A DNA stretch of 64,000 bases, from assembly GCA_907163375.1 (NCBI GenBank), contig CAJQUW010005759.1, positions 62,001 to 126,000 on the forward strand, given 5' to 3'. The DNA comes from Prostheceraeus crozeri. Its lineage: Eukaryota; Platyhelminthes; Polycladida; Euryleptidae. This document shows positions 54,339 to 63,869 of the stretch, in pieces. The position numbers and the translations under genes were made by a program. The notes beneath the pieces are model-generated. The model did no database searches. It saw only the letters and a program-made list of their open reading frames with translations, and was not told the origin of the DNA. Within the stretch, counting starts at the first letter, position 1, and each line of letters begins with the position of its first letter.

Positions 54339-54415
54339 GAAATAGATTCGTAATAGATTCTTAATGTCTACTCAAGCCACGAGGATTAGAACTCACTTAC
54401 TTGGAACAATGACAT

Positions 54416-54493
54416 CCTTATATACCCCTTTAGGGAAAATCGGAACCTCTCTGATTGGCTGTTGGGAATTCCTTTGTTTGAAAAGCATATAAG
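54416..54493. promoter_or_regulatory. Bidirectional TATA/CCAAT promoter
   Basis: A minus-strand TATATAAGG box (54,416-54,425), a CCAAT box (complement ATTGG, 54,454-54,458) and a plus-strand CATATAAG box (54,486-54,493) lie within 80 bp between two divergent small ORFs. The layout resembles histone-type divergent promoters. Confidence 0.5.
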
Positions 54494-54623
54494 TCCTAGC
54501 TGTGTACCAATTCTTATCGAAGGTTCCAATCCTCAAGTACCATATTATAAGCTGTATCTTCTAATTCTAATCACATTGACAGTAGAACGTACCACAGCAC
54601 CTCCCACTTATCCTGTTGAAAGG

Positions 54624-54944
54624 ATGGAATCGCCATGCGAACCCATGGTGTTGGGATCAAGACCTGTAACTCCTGATTCAGAATCATCAGAAGATGAAAG
54701 CGTGGTTCTAAGGAGGAGTGTCATCGAAACACCGGTGGAGGCCACCATAACCGTTCAGACCACGCGATGCGGAAGCCAGATTAGGAATGCGCCGAGGAAG
54801 GTACACTCCAAAAGAATAACTGTAAGATTGGAACCACAAGAGAAGAACTTGACAACCGGGCTGGAGTTTAGCATAATCAAGCCAGCCACGCCTCGCCGCT
54901 GCCCTGGTGCCCCCAAAAAAGACAAGAGTGTGTGTTCGCGTTGA
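54624..54944 (+). CDS. Small Ser/acid-rich protein
   Basis: 106 residues from the ATG at 54,624 (an upstream in-frame extension has no ATG). A Ser/Asp/Glu cluster (VTPDSESSEDESVVL), which looks like a casein-kinase site followed by a SUMO-interaction-like VVL, precedes a Thr/Val- and Arg-rich C-terminus (IRNAPRKVHSKRITVRLE). Probably a nuclear regulatory-type protein; no domain is recognised. It is driven by the bidirectional promoter at 54,416-54,493. Confidence 0.4.
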   Translation: MESPCEPMVLGSRPVTPDSESSEDESVVLRRSVIETPVEATITVQTTRCGSQIRNAPRKVHSKRITVRLEPQEKNLTTGLEFSIIKPATPRRCPGAPKKDKSVCSR

Positions 54945-55668
54945 TCTGAAGAAACTGATTCCTTTCCCAAATATTGATGATGGGATTTTTTGTTTATAAT
55001 CTTGTTTTATAATTTCACAAATTGAATTTCTGATAGGATTTGAATTGGAACTGGGGATATATTCATCTCTGAAATAGCTACCTATAAGTATTTCTAAGTT
55101 TAATATTTCTAACATAAATATTTCAAATTACTTGTTTGAGACTTTGAATCAACACCGAACATACTAGAACAAATTTAAAATGAATACTAACGTGTAATTC
55201 AAATGATAGTCAAATTGGATGAAAGTTTGAATAGATTTACAGTGTTTTTCAAATGCTTTTTTCGGCTTAGGATGATATCATACATATTGCATACAATACA
55301 TCATTAGCTAGAGAATGAAAACAGCTTTCAAATGATATAAGGTATTCACCCATTTGATGAAAAAAAATCCCTGTTGTTTGCAAGTGTATGCAACTTGAAA
55401 AATTCTAAGTTTTTCTCAAAAATAACCAAGTTTTCAAGTTTTTTAAAATTTTCAAAGTCAAAGTTTGATCACTCGAAATGATCATAATGTATAAACCTAC
55501 ACATGAACTTGACCTTGACATTTGACCTTCATACACTTCATACACGGGGGGGGCTCAAAATTTCTCGGGCACTTCGCGCCCTCGAAAATTTATTTACCCA
55601 TGGGCTCCGGGTGCCATAGCTATTCTTCTTTTACATACCTAAAACCTAATCCTAACCTTAACCCTAAC
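54945..55668. other. Non-coding AT-rich stretch with a telomere-like tract
   Basis: AT-rich and gene-free. At 55,638-55,672 a run of CCTAA/CCCTAA units (CCTAATCCTAACCTTAACCC and onward) resembles degenerate telomeric DNA. It is followed at 55,680-55,745 by two copies of AAATTTGGCGAGAAATTTGA-like 27-bp units and by TA-rich microsatellite to about 55,810. A G-run precedes it at about 55,545. Confidence 0.6.
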
Positions 55669-55839
55669 CTATCTGCTTTTAAATTTGGCGAGAAATTTGA
55701 TTTTTCGAAATTTGGCGCGAAATTTGATTTTTCGAAATTTGGTATATATATATATATGTATACTTGTACACATATTTGGTATATATATGTACATTATATG
55801 TGTATACTGTATATAGTATGCTCTAAACTTGCTTATGTC

Positions 55840-56271
55840 CCGCCCCACTTGCACTGCCACGTTGACGCTCATCGACGGGGGTCCGGCAAACATGTCCACC
55901 TTGAATTTGCCACCATTTTTCTCATAGTGGCTAAATGTGATTATATCATGCAAGGAAGTCTTCAATTTCCGTGTTCTCATTTCACTGTAGCAACGAGAAC
56001 TCTGTGGAATAGCTTCCGTCAAACTCAGAGGTTTAAACACTTCATCGAGCCAAAATCTCAGTACTCGCGTAAGGGCATTGGTCAATGTCCTCATAAAGAG
56101 TTTCTGAAGTTCAATATCATCTTCACAATGGTAGAATGTGACAATATCCTCCATCAGATCTATGAGATCAGCTTTGTAACCAATAACATAATTTAGAGAG
56201 TAGAAAATCTTGCTAGTAGACAGATTGTCTTTGTGAATAATTAAAACAGGAATGATCGTGGTAAATGGCAT
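55840..56271 (-). CDS. Possible first exon of an unknown protein
   Basis: Starts MPFTTIIPVLIIHKDNLSTS at 56,271, behind a TATA box (complement, 56,328-56,335) and a CCAAT box (56,355-56,359). About 140 residues are well mixed (YKADLIDLMEDIVTFYHCED, WLDEVFKPLSL, FAGPPSMSVNVAVQV). The frame then runs into TA microsatellite, so coding probably ends near 55,840, where a GTGGGG donor-like site occurs. The GPPsmsVNVaVQV segment faintly recalls the start of ligand-gated channel ectodomains, but I would not name it. Confidence 0.35.
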
Positions 56272-56381
56272 GTTTATTAATGTCTACAATCCTCAACAAG
56301 TGTGATTGTAATAGAAATGTGATAACTCTATATACAAAAGCTGCACAATAGCAACCAATCACAGACACGCATGATGATTCA

Positions 56382-56884
56382 TCATGAACGATATACAGTG
56401 ACTGTTGAAATTATTTCTCCATCATAAAGGTAACAAAATACAGTTTCCAAGGGTGCATAGCATGTAGAACACATGACAAAATGAGAACATGGTAACAAGA
56501 GAAGGGATCTTTCCCGTTCAAAACACCTGATGCAGTTCCGTTCACATAATAATTCAAACGTCTCAATTTCTAATTTCTTTCTGAAGTCACTTTCATTGAT
56601 AGAACATTTCGATAAATCAATTGAAGGTTTCACTTTTTTATCTCCGTTTCAGAAAGTTCCAATTTCATCCTCCTAATTTCACTGTCTTTATAGTGTAGCA
56701 TTGAGAAATCCTCTATCCAACTACGATCCAAATTACGATTAATGGCATGCTTATCCAGATCAATTAGTCGTTAAACTAAATCACCAGCTTTGATATATTC
56801 ATTTAGATTTGTAACAGTTTCTATAGCTTTTAGCGAATAGCCAAGGTTTCTTGCAACAATCCATGAATTTGGGAAACTAGCCAT
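56382..56884 (-). pseudogene. UBA-like/RING-finger protein gene, broken
   Basis: Begins MASFPNSWIVARNLGYSLKA at 56,884 with a helical UBA-like segment (AIETVTNLNEYIKAGDLV). A coiled segment (DSEIRRMKLELSETEI) follows, then a C-terminal RING in the style of IAP proteins: CIRCFERERSLLLLPCSHF and VMCSTC. The last metal-binding pair is not in canonical form. UBA plus RING suggests an ubiquitin ligase. The start lies 14 bp beyond the end of the right-arm microprotein, so both may share one transcript. The reading frame looks broken in about two places. Confidence 0.5.
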
Positions 56885-56898
56885 CAATATTCACATCA

Positions 56899-57048
56899 TC
56901 AAACAACTTCCACGTGTTTATAACTTAACCTAGTTATGCAAATCAATACAATTGTCATCATAGCCACAATGGTCACAATTTTCGCATTTGAGCAAGCAGT
57001 CTCGAAACAAACAACTATCTGTTCAAGTTCCGAAATAAATGTTCGCAT
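56899..57048 (-). CDS. Membrane microprotein in right arm
   Basis: 49 residues, MRTFISELEQIVVCFETACS followed by IVTIVAMMTIVLICIT and a short tail. It is the right-arm counterpart of 53,824-54,051, with few substitutions across the shared part. It is transcribed inward from the TATA box at the arm's outer end. Confidence 0.45.
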   Translation of the reverse strand: MRTFISELEQIVVCFETACSNAKIVTIVAMMTIVLICITRLSYKHVEVV

Positions 57049-57279
57049 CCCTATTCTAATTCACATACTCTAATGCAATTTCGGAACAAGCCGTTCCGAT
57101 CCCAACACACAAATAAGTGTACCGAATCATTAAGTATGAACTCAATTCGGTTGTCAATCGGAACGCGGCTCCTATTTACATGTTCGAAACATGTTCCGAT
57201 TGGTAATCTATCCATGTTCGCATCCACTACCAGCGCGACCGCAAAACTAACTAGCCTACTTATATATATATTCTCTTTT

Positions 57280-60200
57280 CTTCTCTCTTCTTATCTGTCG
57301 AAGTCCAAGTTCCCCATATTACGTTCAGCTCTTTGGAAGAGAAATTTTGTGATACTTGTTTCAACGTTCACTATATTTTAGCATTTAATTTGATTATGTG
57401 TCTGCTTTCTCTTCCTTCACTTTCATTTGTTCAGTTTTGTAGTTTCCTATGACTTCAAAATATATTGTGTCGCCCACAATAATAAGTATCGGGACTCTTT
57501 GTCTCAAATGTACGATTAATATTGAAATATTTAGCATTTGAGATCACAAAGATGATAAATACATCATCTTTCATTTGTTAATTATTCTATTCAGTTTCGG
57601 TGTCGTGTATCGCGTTTCAGGAAAATGTTGTTTCAAAATTTTCACATCTGGTAGGTAGAATAATTTTACTGCCTTCTTGTTATGTATTGATCAATATCAG
57701 TTCCCAAATCTACATGCTTAGCTACCAAAGCTCCCTTGCATGTCTAATTGCACTGAAGCCAAAATCAAGACGAAGCCTTTACCAACATATCATTGAGCAG
57801 CTTTGGAGGAACTTGATCTCAGACAAATGCTTATCCTCAAATATATGTGCTGACTCCTAAAGACGAGACAATCACATCACACTGTTGCTATGAATATTAA
57901 CTGAATTTTATATTGGTCATTGTCTCAATGACTAGAATGTTGGCACTGAAACGCATATTCGCGCACAGTTGTGATTTTCAGAATGTGATCGCGAATGTAC
58001 TAAAAATGAGGGTGGGCGCGTAAATTCCGGAAGCGGTCATTTGCTCAACTTTATTGATCCCGTTGATCATGTGTTCATGTAGATGATTTAAAAAACATAA
58101 GATTATGATGATAAAATGCGCAATTGAATAGTGATTGTCTACATTTTAGAAATAGTAACCTCAGTCTACTCAACCGTGGAGTAGGGAGCGATCTCTGTGA
58201 CAGGATCACAATGGTGCCAAAATGTTGAAACCATTTGGTAGCCATTTGCAGACCGAAGATGAAGTTAATGAACTCAATTTTTAGGCTACCAAGTGGAATA
58301 AAAAGACATCTCAAGCAGCATACATCACTGTCGAAAAAGGGACACATAGAAACGGTAACTGGAAGCAATGTTCATTGATTCTTTAAGAAGTAGTTCGACA
58401 TACAAGTGCTAGTAAGCTTACCTCTCATTTTGACATCTTACTGCTTGTATCTGATTATGTTTATTTTTATCCTAAGGGCAAAGTTCACAGCATGACCAAC
58501 TTCGCCAACCGGGATTGTTCCACTAACAAAACCGGTGAAGTATGTGGGATCTTCTTGTATCCTTTCATGTTGCTTTTCTTTTTCATCTTAAAATTTTATT
58601 TTTGAATCAGCAGATGTCTAAGGAGAATTCAAACGTTAATTGATTGCTGTCAATAAACATCTTTGTCGCAGAATGGAAAGGTGTCTTTTTGACTTCCTCG
58701 CTTACCCATACAAGCAACTTATAGTTCAAGTGCAATTGCTATTGATGATATATCCGTGAAATACACGCACATGCATTAGCGATTGGATTACGTCAAAATG
58801 CAGGCCACTTGGTTTACGTTTGGGGTGTCTGAGACGTTGTGTCAGACACTCCAAATTGAAATAGCCTGGAACATCATAAAAATATAGTTTTGATTTCTTT
58901 TATATGATGTGTGGGAACAAATCAAACCACTCTTGAAATCAACTGTAAACCTGTCCTACAGTCAGCCAGGCGTCAACAAATTCACGAATTATTGGAGGTC
59001 ATGTATGAACTAGGTCTGCGATTGGACAAAGAAAATTACCATTCCTACAGAAGTTGAATCAAGCCGATATTAGCCATCCATGAGGCCTGCAATTGAAAAA
59101 TTGCTGAAATATGGCGATATACTATATAAAAGTTAGCTCACTAAAGTAGCTGCCCAGAAATCATGGGGTTTCGTGACAATTTCCTTCTGACATGGTGAAA
59201 TGTCGCATAGCGTTCATTAGTACACAACATTCTTTTATAATATCCGTGTGTATATAAAACTATAAGTATTTTTTTGCTAATATAGTTTTCTCCATAGTAG
59301 TTTTCTCTGAAGTAGTCTCTCCAAAAAAGACTGACAGCATTTATCCTATGCAAGAAGACGCGTGAATTCATGAAATGCTGAGACTCAAAATGTCGAAAGA
59401 AATGAATTTTGCTATCATACGGGAATACGTAGGTATGGCTATAGGTTATGATTTTGTACCTATGATTGATTCACTTGTACAACATCATAACACTCCTTAT
59501 CATCTTAGCTACAAATCCCAACCTACCAGATGCCCAAAGAGGCCTACTTGATTTTCATTTTTACAAGTATCCCAGGAAACCAGTCGTAATCAATACGACA
59601 CGAAAAGTACGTCCGGACAGTAATTACGTTTGTTCGAAATTGTGGTGTCCAAAATGTTTCCGATTTTTAAAACAGAATATGCGTTGGCTCAAACGCGCCG
59701 ATCGAGTGACCTTATAGTGTTGCGCTGGTGGGTAGATAAGTCATATTTTGTAATATTATCAAACCCGGTTGGACAAGAGCAGACTAGGATTGTCAGAGAT
59801 AGCATACTATCTCCGTAAATAGTAAGGAATCTTCCAAACTGCGCACAGCGCCCCCCCCCCTCTGGAGCGTGAGATGGGTTGTTGTCGTTTGGGTCGACCG
59901 TCGTTGTTGGTCTTGGACGGTCTATGTTTTTGGTGTGTAGGAGTGTTTGTAGGCGGGCGGGAGTTGTGTTTAGATTTGGCTTCCTGATGAAATTCTGCGT
60001 CGACATGTTGAGTTTCATGGATGTAGGTGTGGTTGTTGTGTGCTTTAGGTGGGTTTAAGAGGGTTTGTGAGTGAGAAAATGGCTGTAGCGGCTAAACGAG
60101 GCCTCGTACGTTAAAATGGACAGCGGATTTGGACTTTGTGACCAATTTTGGGTCTAGGGGACTTGTTTCCAGTGTCATAGGGGAAAGAACGAAGAAGGTG

Positions 60201-60475
60201 GATTCCCCCGCGGGAGCGTCCTTCCAACTTTGGTTCTAGAGATCGTAGAAAGTCGTGCAATAGCTTGTTTGAAAGCTAAAAGTATCACAAATTCATTGGA
60301 AAGCACAGTTTGGTTATATCTTCCTTTGCTGAGACTTAAGAGTGACATTGAGATTTTTGGCCATGTTAGAGAGCCGTCAGAGGTTGAGTTTTGTGTTTTG
60401 GGCTCCAGCGAGCGAACGAAGCATCGGACGAGAAAACTGAGACCAGATTTGGAATCAGCGTCAAATTTTGGATAG
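57280..60475. other. Mostly non-coding stretch
   Basis: I cannot support a gene. A frame at 59,466-59,717 (no ATG start) has a signal-like hydrophobic start and four cysteines, but nothing else. A short imperfect hairpin (TTTGGGGTGTCTGA and its near-complement) lies at about 58,819-58,852. Positions 59,850-60,120 are strongly G/T-rich on the plus strand, starting with a run of C at about 59,850. Confidence 0.4.
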
Positions 60476-60522
60476 CCAATGTCGCCCCCTCTTAATGATT
60501 GCATATTCACAGGATATATAAG
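60476..60522 (+). promoter_or_regulatory. CCAAT/TATA promoter with downstream leader intron
   Basis: CCAAT at 60,476-60,480 and GATATATAAG at 60,513-60,522. A short exon follows and then a consensus donor CAG|GTAAGT, with the intron starting at 60,570. A matching acceptor (CTCTATCTTTACAG) ends at 61,164, ten bases before an ATG at 61,175. Confidence 0.55.
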
Positions 60523-61174
60523 TACGAGTTCGGGAGAGGAATCTCACTAAGTTGCGAAACTGACTACAGGTAAGTCGTTTCTCTTGAGGTCTGATATCGG
60601 ACTTCTGACTTTTCATTGCTAATATCAGCTAAGGAGTCAGACTTATAGGTTAGTCAGTATAGCATGACTGACCATTCGATGATAGTAGACCAAAATATCT
60701 TAAAACGGCGATAACTCTGATTCTACAAGTTCTTTAGACTTGATTGAAAAAACGTTCGACAGTTCATGTGCCGTAGGTGACACACTACTTATAAACGTTT
60801 TATGAGTCGTACTAAAATACTGAAAAATTTAAATTCATGTTTAATGATGATGATTAAAGTTTTTGAATAAAAAGCAGTCGTTTATGAGTCTCTGCGACTT
60901 GGGACGTTTCCTCTTGTAAATAATTCCACCGGTTTTCATGTATACCAACACAGTGACATGACACACGCTCTGTCCGCCCGAGGTTGGATTTGTTGGTCGA
61001 GGCCTTGGAGCTGGGATAACATCCCCTCTGAGGAATGTAACGGATTCAAAAGCCTAACGCCTACACGACTGCTATCAAATGTTTTTGGACTTAGTCTTTC
61101 AATACATATCAGCAGTTAGTATCATATAAACACTTGCTATCAAATTTTTACTCTATCTTTACAGAATCGTCACT

Positions 61175-62118
61175 ATGACTAATATGATAAATGCGCGAAT
61201 GCTTATCGGCCAGTGTAGCTGTGGCCGTATTGCCTGAGGCAGCGAGCTGAAGAAACACATTAAAGAGGGGACGATGGGTGAACATGTGAGGAAAGTGTTG
61301 TTGAGGGTGTGTGTGCATCATAAGGTAGTATGTGAGGATGGGAGTGATGTAGAGTTCATTAAGAACTATAGCCAGTGCCCTAGTGGCAATATTAGTATGC
61401 CGGGGTTTAAGTAGTGGTTTGAGGGAGTTTTGATGGATATGGAAGATGTGAGAGTGGCAGTGGCGACGATTAAGGATGCGATGGGAAAGAAAGTTGCAAC
61501 CAAGGCGACTGATGAGGGTATGAGTGAGGAAGAAGTGGAGTTGAGAGGGATCATCAAGAAGCCTGATGCTGATGTTGATTTGGATGACGTGTAGGAGGAA
61601 TTGTTTGGGAACATTGGTGATCTTGAGGAGAGGGGAAGGATGAGGGAAAGGAAGTGGGTAAACCGTTGGCAGCATCATCGCCTCGGAGGGAGGAAGGGAA
61701 CACATGGGATGAATATGTGAGGATGAAGGATCGATTGAGGGCGGTTGAGGAGAAAAATAAAGTATTGGTGATGCGGAAGGAGAAGTTGACTGCGAAGGCT
61801 GAAGGGCATAAGGTGACGAGAGAAGAGTTGGAAAGTATGAGGCAGAAGGAGAAAGAGTTGTTGAAGGAAACAAGTTTGGTGAGTATTGTGCAGGCGAATT
61901 TGTTGACGAAGGATGATGAGATAGATCGGATGCGAATCGTGGTGAAGGAGACAGAGGAAGTGAATGGCGTGAACAAGAGGTTGGTGGCTGAAGTAGAGCG
62001 ATTGCATGAGCGTGAGAAGTGTAGAAAAGGAAGCGTGTATGAAATCCATCTTCCCCTCTTCCAAAATAATGTGTGTGACGCCCCAACGATCACTAGGGAT
62101 CCCAATCAGACGCAGTAA
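61175..62118 (+). pseudogene. Broken gene with C-terminal coiled coil
   Basis: It follows the leader intron 60,570-61,164. Plus-strand frames encode an N-terminal part (MGEHVRKVLLRVCVHHKVV at about 61,274), an acidic middle (MSEEEVELRGIIKKPDADVD) and a long coiled coil (61,723-62,030: MKDRLRAVEEKNKVLVMRKE). Codons favour GTG and GAG, unlike the AT-rich surroundings, which suggests a different origin or strong selection in the past. About four interruptions are present. I do not recognise the family. The long minus-strand frame across 61,148-62,086 is a mirror of this purine-rich coding strand. Confidence 0.4.
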
Positions 62119-62151
62119 TGCTACGAGGGCGACGGAGTCCGATGTCTACAC

Positions 62152-62358
62152 ATGAACATGGACATTACTGGCGAGCTTGAGGACTACGTCGTCCGAAAAG
62201 TCCGGAAGAAAGTTCCCAGTAAATTGCTTCAACGTGATCATTTCTCCACCGAATCGAATATCCTATTTATTTCCTTTCAGAGTTTTTACATCAGCAGTAG
62301 GATTGATCGTGAGAACGGCCCAAACGGATCTTTTAAGGGCCACACGGAGCAAGAGTGA
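62152..62358 (+). CDS. Small ORF ending in histone-type stem-loop (unit 1)
   Basis: 68 residues starting MNMDITGELEDYVVRKVRKK. Basic and unfamiliar. A CCAAT box lies near 62,100. The histone-type stem-loop 62,326-62,341 falls within its last codons, so the ORF as drawn may overrun the real gene end or be only partly genuine. Confidence 0.3.
   Translation: MNMDITGELEDYVVRKVRKKVPSKLLQRDHFSTESNILFISFQSFYISSRIDRENGPNGSFKGHTEQE
62326..62341 (+). terminator. Histone-type 3' stem-loop, unit 1 (imperfect)
   Basis: The 16-nt GGATCTTTTAAGGGCC forms five of six pairs with a 4-nt TTTA loop. It is preceded by CCAAAC and followed by ACAC and purine-rich GGAGCAAGAG, which resembles a histone downstream element. 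The length, the GG...CC frame and the U-A closing pair match animal histone mRNA 3' ends. Confidence 0.5.
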
Positions 62359-62413
62359 TAGTACCTCCTCGTGGTTTGCTCTAGACAGACTTCGGTCTGA
62401 CTGAATCTATCAC
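62355..62413 (+). repeat. Conserved two-stem element, copy 1
   Basis: Outer stem GTGATAG/CTATCAC (62,355-62,361 with 62,407-62,413) and inner hairpin CAGAC-TTCG-GTCTG (62,386-62,399). It recurs 474 bp downstream at 62,829-62,887 with a compensatory G-C to A-T change in the outer stem. Confidence 0.75.
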
Positions 62414-62450
62414 ATTATTAGATAGACTGAGTCATGTCTTTGTATCAGAG

Positions 62451-62460
62451 AGGTATATAA
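62451..62460 (+). promoter_or_regulatory. TATA box of unit 2
   Basis: GGTATATAAACC about 120 bp upstream of the ATG at 62,580. A pyrimidine-rich start region follows (CTCTCTTTCATT). Confidence 0.55.
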
Positions 62461-62579
62461 ACCACAACCTCTCTTTCATTTTTATTCTAAACTCCATCAG
62501 GAAAGCACCTAAGACGACAGTCAGCTCTCCTGACAAGCCTCGGCTTAAACCGAGAAATTTGGTTCATGTGTTTGTTCAG

Positions 62580-62765
62580 ATGGAGGAGAAAGAGCGAATA
62601 TTCAATAATCTTGCTCGAATTGGCTCATCAACAACTGACGATGATGCCAATTCAACAGAGTGGGGGTATATACCGCCCTCTAACAGTCGGACGGTAGTAG
62701 AGGAGGTCGATGCCGCTGACATAGAGAGATTAAAAGTCTCTCTCAGCGGAATCGGCCAAACCTAA
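62580..62765 (+). CDS. Small acidic ORF ending before histone-type stem-loop (unit 2)
   Basis: 61 residues starting MEEKERIFNNLARIGSSTTD. Acidic and Ser/Thr-rich, ending ADIERLKVSLSGIGQT. It lies between the TATA box at 62,451 and a perfect histone-type stem-loop 31 bp after its stop, so promoter, ORF and 3' signal are arranged as a compact gene. It is not a histone and no family is recognised. Confidence 0.45.
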   Translation: MEEKERIFNNLARIGSSTTDDDANSTEWGYIPPSNSRTVVEEVDAADIERLKVSLSGIGQT

Positions 62766-62796
62766 GTCTGTATTCATATCCCGACAACGAACCAAC

Positions 62797-62812
62797 GGTC
62801 TTTTTGAAGACC
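62797..62812 (+). terminator. Histone-type 3' stem-loop, unit 2 (perfect)
   Basis: The 16-nt GGTCTTTTTGAAGACC has a perfect 6-bp stem and a 4-nt TTTG loop. It is preceded by ACCAAC and followed directly by ACCA. This closely fits the animal replication-dependent histone stem-loop, except for G as the last loop base. Confidence 0.65.
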
Positions 62813-62828
62813 ACCATGGGGGCAACAT

Positions 62829-62887
62829 ATGATAGTACCTCTACGTTGTTTTCCCTGGACAGACTTCGGCCTGACTGAATCTATCAT
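62829..62887 (+). repeat. Conserved two-stem element, copy 2
   Basis: Outer stem ATGATAG/CTATCAT and inner hairpin around TTCG (62,860-62,873). It lies 16 bp after the stem-loop, as in copy 1 (13 bp). Confidence 0.75.
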
Positions 62888-63628
62888 ACAAATAAAAAAT
62901 AAAATCACAAAGTTGTATCTGCTATCAGTAAACATAAACGTTGCATGTTAAGAAGAATTTCGGTATAATACTTTCTTCTGACAGGCGTTCTCTTTTGAGA
63001 CGGCGGTGAAGTTTGCAGGAAAAGGTGTCGCACGGGACTATGGTATACCTCAGTCTGCTTATTCCTCTGTGCTCATGTTAAGCAGCATTTATCATTGCTC
63101 TCAATGCAGCATTCTGACCGTCATGCATGACACTTAGCCATCTGTCAAAGGCTTCCTTAAAAATTCTCCATTGCATGCGTTATTTGAGAATGATCCATGA
63201 GTTCTTTTAAGAACTGCCTCTATCACTGAGGCTAAAAGATGAAGGGATGAAACGGGAGGCCACTCTTACGCCACACGTATACAAAATCACTTTCTATCTT
63301 CTCTAATGGTGCGATCTCTTTTGATAGAAAAGTAGACCGATAATAAATGTCATAACTAATCCCATATCTAAATTCCTCCATTTATTTCCATGTCTAGATA
63401 AATACATTGCAAAACAATGTAGTATGTAGGTTTATTTGCAATTGCAGCACCTATACTTTATAGCGAGGAAAAGTAAAGTGGAACAACCTTTAATTCATTG
63501 TAGACTTTGTAGCACCTTGATCGTTTTGGGGCATCTGGCGCTCTTCTCACGCGCGTTCTTTTGATGTGAAATCACCATTACTCCACACAACTTGCACAAT
63601 CTTGCCTTTATCGCAAGTCTCCTTCTGA
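62888..63628. other. Non-coding stretch
   Basis: I see no gene. The last part (from about 63,582) is one arm of an inverted repeat with 63,900-63,984. Confidence 0.4.
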
Positions 63629-63706
63629 TCAGTCTTCATCCCACTCGTCGACCACTTCAAAGATTTTACTGAATATCTCTAAGGCGGGAGATGTACCTTC
63701 CATCAT
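63629..63706 (-). CDS. Micro-ORF, left member of divergent pair
   Basis: 25 residues, MMEGTSPALEIFSKIFEVVD then EWDED. An ATATAAAAG box (63,744-63,752, minus strand) lies 38 bp upstream. Its end and the following 50 bp resemble the right member (63,870-63,941) at about three bases in four. Confidence 0.3.
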   Translation of the reverse strand: MMEGTSPALEIFSKIFEVVDEWDED

Positions 63707-63743
63707 GAGATAGATAAGAATGAGAAGTGTTTCAATTTTCTGA

Positions 63744-63819
63744 CTTTTATATGTTTTTCAACAATGAATTCCTCGACAACCAATCAGAATAATTCTAATT
63801 TAGATGAAGACTACATAAG
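63744..63819. promoter_or_regulatory. Divergent TATA/CCAAT promoter
   Basis: ATATAAAAG on the minus strand (63,744-63,752), CCAAT at 63,780-63,784 and TACATAAG on the plus strand (63,812-63,819), between two divergent micro-ORFs. Confidence 0.45.
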
Positions 63820-63869
63820 TCGGAAGATTGTAGCACTGTTATTCACATTATACGAACTAGCACGCCAAG

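Larger units (their letters stand above)
53080..57279. mobile_element. Block bounded by ~335-bp inverted repeats, virus-like gene content
   Basis: The left arm (53,080-53,207 plus 53,739-53,940, interrupted by a solo LTR) is matched in inverted orientation by the right arm (about 56,936-57,279). Both arms begin with a TATATATATAAGTAG-like TATA box directed inward and both encode the start of the same membrane microprotein. Between them lie small genes on both strands with TATA/CCAAT promoters and a UBA-like/RING gene. No target duplication was identified. It may be a fossil of a DNA virus or an unknown composite element. Several of its reading frames look broken. Confidence 0.55.

Noticed and set aside
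55669-55839. C-terminal continuation of the 56,271 minus-strand frame
   Set aside because: The frame runs through a TA microsatellite and AAATTTGGCG repeats, so it is unlikely to be coding.
57600-57860. 86-codon frame near 57.6 kb
   Set aside because: No ATG at its start, no motif and no promoter signal.
58819-58852. Hairpin as a microRNA precursor
   Set aside because: The stem is only about 14 bp with one mismatch, too short for a convincing precursor.
61148-62086. 312-codon minus-strand open frame
   Set aside because: It mirrors a purine-rich plus-strand coding segment. Its translation is low-complexity Ser/Pro/His/Leu, as expected for the complement of GAG/GTG-rich codons.
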